Below are positions 1 to 8,421 of a DNA stretch of 64,000 nt, piece by piece. Origin of the DNA: Diplonema japonicum (Eukaryota > Euglenozoa > Diplonemea > Diplonemida > Diplonemidae); NCBI GenBank assembly GCA_964019335.1, contig OZ025666.1, positions 126,501 to 190,500 of the forward strand. Reading direction: 5' to 3'. Within the stretch, counting starts at the first letter, position 1. Each line of letters begins with the position of its first letter. Position numbers and translations under genes: made by a program. The notes under the pieces are model-generated. The model did no database searches. It saw only the letters and a program-made list of their open reading frames with translations, and had not been told where the DNA came from.

Positions 1-1
1 G

Positions 2-607
2 CAGCAGAAGCTGGGCGACACACGTATGCTGTACGAGAGGTCGACGGAGTCGGGGAAGCAGATGATCAAAGAAAAATTAGAAGCAGAGGAGAGTCTGAGA
101 AAGACGAAAAAAGAACACAGAGACTCACAAGCACAGTTGGCTGCTATGACATCCCGAGCCGATAGGCTCAAGGAAATGAGCCAGAAACTTCAATCCGAAG
201 CACTTAAGAAAGTACAAAGACAGGACGATGACCCACCGCTTTCAGGAAGGAAGACACAACCCTACGGTCCGGGGTTCAACACCCCAAGGAAAAGCGGGAA
301 CGGGTTAGGAGGGAGAAAGAGAAGTGTTTCTAACGATAAAATGAAAGTTCCAAGTTACGCAAAGCCTACAGGTGCGTGGATTGCAAAGGATGAAGAGTCT
401 GGAGAAGCCCCCCCTCTGAGGAATACCTCCTCGCATAAAATCAGAAGCAGGAAAGCCAAAAAAGGCCGCCTCCCTAGCCCTACCCCGCAAAATGGAGGGT
501 CTTCACCCCCACCGGTGCAGCCCTCCCCACGTGGCGCGCGGATCACGAAGTCCAGCAACGAGATTCTCAAAAAGAAGGATACCGCCATAAAACGAGAGGA
601 GTATTGA
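2..607 (+). CDS. C-terminal part of a basic coiled-coil protein (5' end outside window)
   Basis: The frame is open from base 2, so the gene begins upstream; the first in-window ATG at 26 need not be the start. About 201 codons are visible. The first 70 residues are heptad-like and charged, typical of a coiled coil (runs of Glu, Lys, Gln, Leu). The rest is low-complexity, basic and rich in Ser, Pro and Gly, including SPTPQNGGSSPPP, and looks disordered. It ends at a TGA before a polypyrimidine-rich spacer. No family is recognised. By composition it could be a cytoskeletal or flagellar structural protein, but that is inference only. Confidence 0.7.
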   Translation, partial: QQKLGDTRMLYERSTESGKQMIKEKLEAEESLRKTKKEHRDSQAQLAAMTSRADRLKEMSQKLQSEALKKVQRQDDDPPLSGRKTQPYGPGFNTPRKSGNGLGGRKRSVSNDKMKVPSYAKPTGAWIAKDEESGEAPPLRNTSSHKIRSRKAKKGRLPSPTPQNGGSSPPPVQPSPRGARITKSSNEILKKKDTAIKREEY

Positions 608-1107
608 GAACAAGAAACATGCATGAACGATCCCTCCTCCCTCGCCCCGTTCCCGTGTGCTGGCATTTGGTTGCTTTTATAAATATCTCCCTTTTTCTCG
701 TCCCTTATGGGATTGTGCCCCTTTCCCCCCGAATACTTTTTTGTTCTTTTTTATTTACTTTGCACTTACACATATCCTGTTCGCAATAAATTATCGCGTC
801 TTTTTTTTTCTGCCCCCCCCCCAAAAAAAAGAAGAAAGTACGAACAGGCACCTATAAAAAAAGGGAAAAGAAAGAAAAGGAGAAGAAAAAAAAATCCCCT
901 TCTTATTTTCCTTCACCTTTCGACCCACCCGCCATTCTTTTTTTTTTCTTCCCCTTTTCGCGTCCAATTTCTTCCTTCACTTTTTTATTGTACAAAAAAC
1001 AAAAAAAGCGTTTCCCCCCCTCTCTCCCTCTCTCTCTCTCTCTCCCTTTTATTCTCATTCTTTTTTTTTTAAAGTGTTATGAAAATACATATTCCGAAGG
1101 ACAAAAT
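608..1107 (+). other. Intergenic spacer with poly-pyrimidine tracts
   Basis: Five hundred bases of T- and C-rich sequence with a purine-rich patch (about 830-895) and a (CT)n microsatellite around 1018-1043. It probably holds the 3' UTR of the upstream gene and the polypyrimidine tract that directs trans-splicing of the next one. No conserved ORF or RNA gene is seen. Confidence 0.6.
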
Positions 1108-3123
1108 ATGGGCACCAGCGGAAGCAAAGAAGTGACACAATGGAACACACCAGCAACGAGGAATATAACATGTGGTAGATGCGGTGAGGGTTGGGCAGGA
1201 GATGTGAAGTGTGCCACTTGCAGAGAGAACCTTGTGATCCCAAAGAAGTTGGTGAGCAAAGTTAATGCAGGCGACGAAACGACAGTTTTACTGGGCATCC
1301 CTTCTGAGTTCCCAATCGAGGCTGACATGGGAAGGCTCTTCATATACTGGAAGGGGATCGATTCCGTGAAAAAGAAACAAGTCTTTTTCACACAGAAGGC
1401 GGAGTACCTCGACATTCCATCTGCCATTATGGTAAACGACGAGAAGGGGAGGGTTCAATTCCTGTTCAACCCGCTTTCTAAGGTCGTCATCACAGCTGCC
1501 AAAAGGCTGTTCCAAGACCCATCGGACACAAAGGGTGTAGTTAAAGATATTTATGAGACTCTTGTCTCCGTTTGCACCTGGCCAAAGGGTGAGGAGGTTA
1601 ACCCAAACGGGCTGGAAAGACTGCGAATGAACGTTCTCACCCACGGGCCACAACGATTTTACACTTCCCTATTCAAACTTTCCAAACTGAAGTACCACCC
1701 CAACGAATCCAGGCTTAAGCTACAAGGCGGCTTTCCCATGGTATTGAACTTGACAAGGAGGGACACTGCTATTCTTCGAGACGTGAATCCCTCTCCCCTT
1801 ACACCATGTAAACCCCCACCGTCGTCTCAAGGCCTTTACATGTGGACACCCTGCTTGCTCAACATCATCTCGCCGCCTTTGAAGATGCCGGACTTCATTA
1901 GGGCCGACAAGTTGATTGCTCTTTCGTTTTTCTTCAAAGTCCCTCTCGTCGACCGCACGGATGTGTTGAACAAGACATCATGTCTGCGATTGAAGGGAAT
2001 GGACCCTCTCCCCTCGTTCACTGAGCTCGAAAATAGAAAATACAAGGAAACACCCGTCGCGAGCCTGATGGAAGATCGTGCGTTGCAGATTGTCAAAGAC
2101 TCGTGGGCGGCGGGGAAAAAAATTTGTATTCTGTGGAGCGGCGGGATCGATTCCACCGCAGTTGTTGTTTCTTTGCTAAAAGCTGTCGGCCTCCAAGGTG
2201 ATGGCCGTCTCCCAGCATGCCCGGTTGTGGACGGTGTGGCCTCGCCTGTCCTTTTCATTGGATACTCCCAAGCTGCTGTGGCGGAGTACCCTTGGTTCTT
2301 TGAAAACATCCTTGAAAAATACCGGAAAACAGGTGTTTTAGGATACATCCAAATCTCTGAAACTACACCAGTCTCTCTTCAGCTTGATCTGACTACTTAC
2401 CAGTACATCACTGGGGAATGTGGCGACCAGATGTTCGGATCGGATGTGATGTCAAACGCTTTTGACTTAACAGACTCGCAGGCTTGGGAATATTCATCCG
2501 CACCGAACCCGAGTGAACGCGAGCCATTTCTGTCGCCTTTTAAACTCGGTCTTGAAGCTGACTGGCGCGACACCTTACTGGAAAGCCTTGTTCTCAGCGG
2601 TTTAACATCCGCTGATGAAAAGCAAGATTGGGTGGAGTGGCTGACACCACAGCTTGAAAAGGCACCCTTTGCAATCAAAACCACATTTGATCTGTTGTGG
2701 TGGCTGAACTACACTTGTAAGTGGCAGCATGTTGTTCTTAGGATTTTCAATTTCCGAGAAGTCCTCACTGTGAAGCAGCTCGCGGGTGTCACGCATTTCT
2801 TCCGCTCGGAACCGTTTCAGCTTTGGTCGTTTGCAAACCACCATCTTAAGTTGCCCAATAAATCCAACTGGGCAACATACAAAGAGCCGCTCAAAGCTTA
2901 CATCAAGTCTTACACCAGCGACGAGGAGTACTACCGCAACAAGCTGAAGTGTGGCTCTCTCGGCTACATCATGCTCCAGAACGACACGGCAGAACATGAC
3001 ATCCTAGCTGTAGACTCCACTCTTGAGTTCATAAAAGCGGGCGCACACTCCATCAGCCCTTCACTGTTTAGAAAGATATACAACAACTCTGTTAAAGAAG
3101 CTTACCTTCGACGCATTCCTTGA
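1108..3123 (+). CDS. Asparagine-synthase-like PP-loop ATPase domain protein with zinc ribbon and N-myristoylation signal
   Basis: 671 aa from the ATG at 1108; the frame is open further upstream, but only through a CT-rich spacer. The N-terminus MGTSGSKE fits an N-myristoylation signal (Gly2, Ser6). Cys22, Cys25, Cys35 and Cys38 form a CxxC-x9-CxxC zinc-ribbon pattern. The PP-loop SGGIDST lies at residues 344-350, and GECGDQMFG at about 436 matches the asparagine synthetase signature region (GEGADELFGG in the classic enzymes). There is no N-terminal glutaminase domain, so it cannot be an ordinary class II asparagine synthetase. It probably adenylates an unknown substrate, perhaps at a membrane. 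The substrate cannot be read from the sequence. Confidence 0.8.
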   Translation: MGTSGSKEVTQWNTPATRNITCGRCGEGWAGDVKCATCRENLVIPKKLVSKVNAGDETTVLLGIPSEFPIEADMGRLFIYWKGIDSVKKKQVFFTQKAEYLDIPSAIMVNDEKGRVQFLFNPLSKVVITAAKRLFQDPSDTKGVVKDIYETLVSVCTWPKGEEVNPNGLERLRMNVLTHGPQRFYTSLFKLSKLKYHPNESRLKLQGGFPMVLNLTRRDTAILRDVNPSPLTPCKPPPSSQGLYMWTPCLLNIISPPLKMPDFIRADKLIALSFFFKVPLVDRTDVLNKTSCLRLKGMDPLPSFTELENRKYKETPVASLMEDRALQIVKDSWAAGKKICILWSGGIDSTAVVVSLLKAVGLQGDGRLPACPVVDGVASPVLFIGYSQAAVAEYPWFFENILEKYRKTGVLGYIQISETTPVSLQLDLTTYQYITGECGDQMFGSDVMSNAFDLTDSQAWEYSSAPNPSEREPFLSPFKLGLEADWRDTLLESLVLSGLTSADEKQDWVEWLTPQLEKAPFAIKTTFDLLWWLNYTCKWQHVVLRIFNFREVLTVKQLAGVTHFFRSEPFQLWSFANHHLKLPNKSNWATYKEPLKAYIKSYTSDEEYYRNKLKCGSLGYIMLQNDTAEHDILAVDSTLEFIKAGAHSISPSLFRKIYNNSVKEAYLRRIP

Positions 3124-3201
3124 CGAGTCTGATTTTTTTTTTTTTTTTTTGTTTCCCCTCCTCCCCCTCCTTAATTTTCCTGAACATACATATCAGTCGA
3201 G

Positions 3202-4200
3202 ATGCATGCCCTAGGACTGCTATTGGCAGCAGTTTTTGCAGTGAACGAACCCTTGCAGGAAGGGTTATGGGAAGTGGTGTGTGGCGGCAAGGTGGATGCG
3301 ATACTGGCGTTTAGCAGTGCTGGGGATGGGTTCAAAAGCAGCAGCGGGACGGAGGCATGGAACGGTCTGAAGGGGATGATGGACACAAACGGGGCCAACA
3401 TGACGCTCATGAAAGACGGGCAAGAGGCCATTGACGCATGGTTTGAAACTTTTCCCAGTGTAATTGCAAGTGATTCCTGCACGCTGACACTTGGGAAAGT
3501 GAACTGCAGCGCGATGATACGAACTATAAACGACTCACTCGTTGCTACCGTCGCATTCAAGGACGAGCTCACGTTTACAATTACCTCTCCAACAGGGTTT
3601 CGAACCAATTTGTGGTTCGGTTTCTCAACTACACCAGAATCCCTTCAGGGGCGTGACATTATAGGAGTGTCGTTCCTTGACCCTGGGATCTTCATCCGAG
3701 ATGGCTGGGGTGCGGTTCAAGGCAATACATTAACCAGTGTGAGTGATGTTACTAACGGTGGATCCAATAGCATCACGCAAATAAACACCAGCGTCAGCAC
3801 TGAAATATCTTTCCAGCGAGGATTCGACACAGGTGATGCCCGTGACACCCCGTACCAAGACGGCGCAAAGTTAACATGGTTCCTCGGAACAGTCGACAGC
3901 GACAACTTCGTCACCATCATGGAATCCTCCTTTTTCAACATCACAATGATTGCATCTTGCCAAACGCTTCCTCCGCCTCCCTCCGAACCTTTTTTCTCTC
4001 TCACCATGATTCTTATCTTAACGGGCTCTTTTCTCGGGTTCATTTTGATATCACTCATAATTTTTTATCTCTGCATGACTTGCTCCAGGCCTCTTACTCA
4101 CTTTTCGGAATTTTCGCTGGGGGCTGGTGAAGTAGATTTCCAAGAAGAACAAAAGTTGGGACTCACCGCCCTTGAAGTGTCGAATTCCGTCACTATCTGA
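3202..4200 (+). CDS. Putative type I membrane glycoprotein, unknown family
   Basis: 332 aa. The first 14 residues (MHALGLLLAAVFAV) form a signal peptide. A hydrophobic segment at about residues 263-293 is a single membrane span, followed by a cytosolic tail of about 40 residues. The ectodomain has several N-x-S/T sequons (for example NMT, NCS, NDS) and paired cysteines. The start is supported by an acceptor-like TATCAG ending at 3196, six bases before the ATG. The architecture suggests a cell-surface or endomembrane protein. No domain is recognised. Confidence 0.75.
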   Translation: MHALGLLLAAVFAVNEPLQEGLWEVVCGGKVDAILAFSSAGDGFKSSSGTEAWNGLKGMMDTNGANMTLMKDGQEAIDAWFETFPSVIASDSCTLTLGKVNCSAMIRTINDSLVATVAFKDELTFTITSPTGFRTNLWFGFSTTPESLQGRDIIGVSFLDPGIFIRDGWGAVQGNTLTSVSDVTNGGSNSITQINTSVSTEISFQRGFDTGDARDTPYQDGAKLTWFLGTVDSDNFVTIMESSFFNITMIASCQTLPPPPSEPFFSLTMILILTGSFLGFILISLIIFYLCMTCSRPLTHFSEFSLGAGEVDFQEEQKLGLTALEVSNSVTI

Positions 4201-4241
4201 TTATTGTTTAACGCCACCAAGCCACCAATTTGGTGGCAAGT

Positions 4242-4312
4242 GCGACCGTGGTCTAGTGGCATGATGGATCCCTCCCAAGGATTCGACCCGGGTTCGATTC
4301 CCGGCGGTCGCA
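4242..4312 (+). tRNA. tRNA-Gly (CCC)
   Basis: A 71-nt cloverleaf. The acceptor stem is GCGACCG with CGGTCGC, followed by discriminator A. The D arm contains GTCTAGTGGCATGA. The anticodon stem GATCC/GGATT holds loop CTCCCAA with anticodon CCC. The T arm is CGGGTTCGATTCCCGG. No CCA is encoded and no intron is present. It follows the preceding stop codon by 41 nt on the same strand; a short GCCACCAA/TTGGTGGC hairpin-like palindrome lies just upstream. Confidence 0.95.
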
Positions 4313-4918
4313 TATTTTATTTATTGTCATTTCCTTTGATCTCGGTGTTGCAATAAGTGTAAAACTTGAATTTACACTTAGCTTTTCAAGAATTTTTTCT
4401 TGACTTCATTTTATCTGAAAAAACACGCGATAAAAGAATGGTTTGAATTGCATTTTGGCGGAACTTTCGTGTGTTCTTCTCTTTTCTCCTGGGAAAAAAA
4501 GGAAGGAAAAAATATCATCGAGCCGTGTTGTAAAAATGTGTGTTGCTTGCTGTCTTCATTGACTTAGCGAGTGATTGGTTCCCTTGAATTTTCTCTCCAG
4601 CAGCGTTTGGAACATAAGTAGGTTCATAATATTCGATTTACTTACTATTTCCCCCCCTTTTTTCTTATCCTTCTCGAACACTGTCTTTCAGCAATCCCCT
4701 CTTGTCCGGACACATGTGAATGTACTTTTCATTTCCTTTTATTTTTGTAGAATTTTCTAATCTCTTCTTTTTTGGTTTAGTTTCTCTCGGGATGGAGACC
4801 GGGGTGGGTGGAATTATTCTTTTTTTTTTTTTCCCGCAAAATAAAAAAAAAAAACTCCAAGCACAAAAAGGGCCTTTGATTATTTGCCTTCTTCGACGTT
4901 ACACTCTTTACACAACCA
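4313..4918 (+). other. Intergenic spacer, no gene seen
   Basis: About 600 bases of T-rich sequence between tRNA-Gly and the next small gene. Short ORFs here have skewed, low-complexity composition (Phe- and Ser-rich) and no recognisable features. The final 60 bases are pyrimidine-rich and probably belong to the trans-splicing acceptor region of the next gene. Confidence 0.5.
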
Positions 4919-5181
4919 ATGTCTGCAGCAGCTGGTGGTATGGTAGGAGGAGGGCTTGCAGGAGGACAGGCAGTGGCCGCGCCAGCAGCGCCAATTGGAA
5001 GGGTATTAGCTTTTTTTCTTGTAAAATAATATTGTTATCCAAACAGATACCTAAAAAGGTGAAGAGGTGCATCCAGAAGTCCTATGCAGACCTCAACAAC
5101 AACATTGCCAACATGGAACAGAAGAATATGAACCTAAAATCCGGCTACTCTTCTGCTCAGAGAGAATACGCGTCTTCTTAG
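4919..5181 (+). CDS. Small 72-aa protein, two exons
   Basis: Exons 4919-5002 and 5047-5181, joined across a 44-nt GT-AG intron (GTATTAGC...AAACAG), phase 0. The product starts MSAAAGGMVGGGLAGGQ, a Gly/Ala-rich segment that could be membrane-inserting or disordered, and continues with a basic, Asn/Gln-rich helix (IPKKVKRCIQKSYADLNNN). Splicing is needed to join the two halves, and both junctions match other introns in the window. No family is recognised. It is short but has convincing gene structure: upstream pyrimidines, ATG, canonical intron and a clean stop. Confidence 0.65.
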
Positions 5182-5417
5182 GGTCGGCCGAGTGAACCCT
5201 TCACTCCCTCTCCCTTTTCTTCGTTCCTCATTTCCCCTCCCACAAGTATCGATTGGATGTTGATGCCTTTCGCAATTACACGCGAAGCGTAAGTTGGTGA
5301 AGTGTCCCCCACCTTTTTTCTTCAAGTTTTCTATTTTTAATCTGCACTTTTTCCTATGAAACATCGAGACTTAATAAAAAGAAACTGAGAAGAGAATGAG
5401 AGAATCATGAACCTTTG

Positions 5418-6860
5418 AAGGTGGTCACAGCTAGTGGCAGCCCCAGCGACCCTCCATGGATCTGACCACCCGTTCCGACTCACCCAGATCACACCAGTTA
5501 TTTTTCTTTCCTCAAGGAGAAAATGATGAAAATATATTCTGTCAGTGCTGGCACCAGAGCAGAGCTGCAGAGGGGTAGCACCCTTTGTGACCATGAGCAC
5601 ATTTTTTAAATTATCGCTGCTGAAATAATGGAAAATTTTGAAATAAGAATTAGAAAAAAATTGAGATACTTTACACCACGGGGTGCAATTCTGCTGGGCC
5701 GAACGACCTCATGTTCCTCATCAGCGGGAAACACCCCGGAGATGAGGAGGAGGGGTTGTGAAGAAGGCGAGAACAACGAGTGATGACCAACACGAGGCAT
5801 TTGTCTGAACACCTTTTTGCGACGATTATAAAAACGTATTCTACCTTAACTTATCGCTGACGTTGTGTTGCCGAAATGGGGTATTGCTTTTGGTGTTTTT
5901 TTTTTTTTTTTTTTTTGTTTTGTTTTTGAAAGATAGGCGAATGACGAGACACAAACCATGACTCCAGACAGGTTGCGATGTGACAATCTCAGCCTCATGC
6001 TTGAAACCGATCGAGTCAAACAAGTGCAGGATCAACCACCTGACTTTCCTTCCTTTCTATTTCCTGTGTTGCTCATAAGACCAATATACCCCACAAAGGC
6101 TAGCTGATGACAAACCATATTTCTATATTTCACCTCTGACGCTTTGAGGGGTCTGCCCGAAAGGGTGGGCTCAGTTTGAAAATACAAATTTTTCGTCTCA
6201 CTGACAATGCCATTTCTACTCTGGCCTCATGGCACCCCTCTCTTCCCTGTGATGATAATGCACTCCGTTTATCTTTGTAGGTTGGGACAACTGAGCACCT
6301 TGTGTGTTGAAGATGCTGCATCAGGATTATTATCTAAACAACTGAGAAGGAGCAACAAGAGCGGAGGCCTTTTTGACCGACATGAACCTTGAAGGTGGTC
6401 ACAGCTAGTGGCAGCCCCAGCGACCCTCCATGGATCTGACCACCCGTTCCGACTCACCCAGATCACACGTGTTCTATTTTTCTTTTGTGGAAATATATCT
6501 CAGTTTTTTTTTCTTTCCTCAAGGAGAAAATGATGAAAATATATTCTGTCAGTGCTGGCACCAGAGCAGAGCTGCAGAGGGGTAGCACCCTTTGTGACCA
6601 TGAGCACATTTTTAATATTCCGCTGCTGAAATAAAAAAAAGAAAATTGAGATATTTTTTCAAGACACCACGGGGTGCAATTCTGCTGGGCCGAACGACCT
6701 CATGTTCCTCATCAGCGGGAAACACCCCGGAGATGAGGAGGAGGGGTTGTGAAAGAAGGCGAGAACAACGAGTGATGACCAACACGAGGCATTTGTCTGA
6801 ACACCTTTTGCGACGATTATAAAAACGTATTCTACCTTAACTTATCGCTGACGTTGTCCG
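5418..6860 (+). repeat. Repeat cluster 1: one and a half copies of a ~970-bp modular unit (A-B-C-D-E-A-B-C)
   Basis: The unit consists of module A (75-bp core, 5418-5493 and again 6392-6467), B (about 5520-5632 and 6525-6632), C (about 5668-5870 and 6660-6860), D (about 5938-6055) and E (about 6105-6390). The A-to-A spacing is 974 bp. The same modules in the same order recur at 40.0-42.5 kb and partly at 43.6-44.6 kb. The modules have no long conserved ORF, so the repeat is probably non-coding. Module A contains GGTGGTCA and TGACCACC (inverted), and GATCTG with CAGATC (inverted). Confidence 0.9.
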
Positions 6861-6935
6861 GCACAGTTTATTTTTGTTTGGAGGGGATAAACACACACAA
6901 TACACTCCTAACCACAGGTGGAATGACAAAGAGGC

Positions 6936-7589
6936 ATGGAGCCTGGGTCACTCACTGTCATACCATGTAGCAATTTCTCGATGATTGCACCTGGAGTGTA
7001 CCGTAGCGGATACCCTAGCAAGAAAAACTTTATGTTTTTGAAAAGGCTTGGGGTGAGGTCGATCTGCTATCTCTGTCCGGAGGAGTACGCCCTGGTGAAC
7101 CAAGATTTTTACGCATCGAACGGGATCAAGATTCTGCAGTTCCCAATGGAGGGGAACAAGGAACCGTTTGTTAACATTCCTGAAGAGCAGGTTAACAGGG
7201 CACTCAGCGCCATCTGCGATACGAGCCATCATCCTATCCTCATACACTGCAACAAGGGGAAACACAGAACAGGAGCAGTTTGCGGGTGCCTACGGAGAAT
7301 CCAAGGGTGGTCCCTTGTGTCCATCATCGATGAATACAACAGGTTCGCTGGTGATAAAAGCAGATCCATGGACCAGCAGTTTGTAGAACTCTTCCGCCCT
7401 CAGATCACTCTAGACAAACGATACATGCCCGACTGGCTCTCTCTCACCGACATGAATCCCCTCTTTGCTGCCAAGGTTGTCGGCGAGGCAAACGAAGAAG
7501 AACCCAACCCCATCGGACCCCATGTCCAGTTCCTTGCCAAGCCCTACATTCCCCGCAAGATTGGGCAGGGCAAAAAAGAAGCTGATTAA
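6936..7589 (+). CDS. SIW14: Siw14/PFA-DSP-like atypical dual-specificity phosphatase
   Basis: 217 aa. The active-site loop IHCNKGKHRTG carries the CX5R signature (Cys105, Arg111) and is nearly identical to the loop of yeast Siw14, an inositol-pyrophosphate phosphatase of the plant-and-fungi atypical DSP family. The preceding region (GVYRSGYPSKKNF...LGVRSICYLCPEEY) matches the family's N-terminal strand and loop. The length fits the family. Other members also act on phosphotyrosine, so the substrate is not fixed by sequence. An acceptor-like ACCACAG lies about 20 nt before the start. Confidence 0.88.
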   Translation: MEPGSLTVIPCSNFSMIAPGVYRSGYPSKKNFMFLKRLGVRSICYLCPEEYALVNQDFYASNGIKILQFPMEGNKEPFVNIPEEQVNRALSAICDTSHHPILIHCNKGKHRTGAVCGCLRRIQGWSLVSIIDEYNRFAGDKSRSMDQQFVELFRPQITLDKRYMPDWLSLTDMNPLFAAKVVGEANEEEPNPIGPHVQFLAKPYIPRKIGQGKKEAD

Positions 7590-7682
7590 AGGCAGTGTTT
7601 AACCCCCGTCCCCAATACCCCTTCCTCCATTACCCCACCACTGCTCCTCTGAGCAACACAGACACAAGGTGTAATCTAAAAA

Positions 7683-8408
7683 ATGCGACGCACCATCCGC
7701 CTCTTTGTTGCTGGCTCCGACTCCTTTATCACAGCACAAGGTAGTAGCATAGCAGGGGTGTCCGTGTTACGACCGACGGAGAACTTTGTAACAGAAAAGG
7801 GTAGGGGCTCATGGGTAGGGTGCAGACAAGCAATGTTTCAAGGCGGGGACTTCTGGGCGTTGGAGAAACGGGTTGTGGACAGTGGGAAGGCAACCGACAC
7901 TGTTGCGGGATATGCTGGAGGTGAAGAAAGGCCGTCGTTTCAACAGTTGTTCCACAAGGGTTCCTGTGGTAATAAAGAGACTGTTCTAGTGGTGTACAAC
8001 CCCAGAGTCACAACCTATTCTGAACTTCTTTACCTTTTTTGGACAAGCCACGATCCAACTGCTACGTACCCACCTTCAACAACCCCGCAAACACGCCGTC
8101 TTGCATCTTCCATCTTCTACTTTACCGAAAAACAGCATGCACTTGCCACCGCTGCCCTTTCCTACATTCAAACCCTCACTACTGCAGCTGTTCACACCAC
8201 AATATCCCCAGCCCCTTATTTCTATGAGGCAGAGGCTTTCCACCAACAACGTTTGTCTCAGCCCGGTTCCAGTTTTCGATCTGCTCCAAAAGGCATCAAG
8301 AAGAAGAAGACGAATCTCCGTATCGAGAGGGAAGAGTTCCTCTTGCATCTCCGACAGATGGAAGAGACGCTGCAAGAAGGTGATGACAGCTTTGCAGTGG
8401 TCATGTGA
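7683..8408 (+). CDS. MsrA-like protein lacking the catalytic cysteine
   Basis: 241 aa with clear similarity to peptide methionine sulfoxide reductase A: FQGGDFWALE for the GCFWG.E motif, GYAGG, HDPT, SSIFYF and the C-terminal FYEAEAFHQQ. The invariant catalytic Cys of GCFWG is Asp56 here (codon GAC), while the following Phe-Trp and the Glu are kept. Ordinary MsrA thiol chemistry is therefore impossible at this position. It may be a binding or regulatory pseudoenzyme. An extension of about 45 residues follows the HQQ motif. The stop lies only 13 nt before the next ATG. Confidence 0.85.
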   Translation: MRRTIRLFVAGSDSFITAQGSSIAGVSVLRPTENFVTEKGRGSWVGCRQAMFQGGDFWALEKRVVDSGKATDTVAGYAGGEERPSFQQLFHKGSCGNKETVLVVYNPRVTTYSELLYLFWTSHDPTATYPPSTTPQTRRLASSIFYFTEKQHALATAALSYIQTLTTAAVHTTISPAPYFYEAEAFHQQRLSQPGSSFRSAPKGIKKKKTNLRIEREEFLLHLRQMEETLQEGDDSFAVVM

Positions 8409-8421
8409 TCAACAGGTTCAG
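8409..8421 (+). promoter_or_regulatory. Ultra-short intergenic interval with trans-splice acceptor
   Basis: Only 13 nt separate the MsrA-like stop (8408) from the next ATG (8422). The interval contains ATCAACAG ending at 8415, so a spliced-leader acceptor would fall between the genes. A separate promoter cannot fit here. This decides the downstream start at 8422 over earlier in-frame codons that overlap the MsrA-like gene. Confidence 0.65.

Noticed and set aside
604-1072. Several short ORFs in the CT-rich spacer, rich in Phe, Leu, Ser and Lys
   Set aside because: They are products of homopolymer and CT-repeat sequence, overlap each other and show no motif or coding-like composition.
6130-6466. 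Short ORFs within the repeat modules, repeated in each cluster
   Set aside because: They are conserved only because the DNA repeat is; frames differ between copies, and none has a domain or constraint pattern visible by eye.
8101-8421. Upstream extension of the NDPK-like frame to 8101
   Set aside because: It overlaps the MsrA-like gene, and the extra residues are His/Pro/Ser-rich shadow sequence. The ATG at 8422 with an acceptor directly before it is better.
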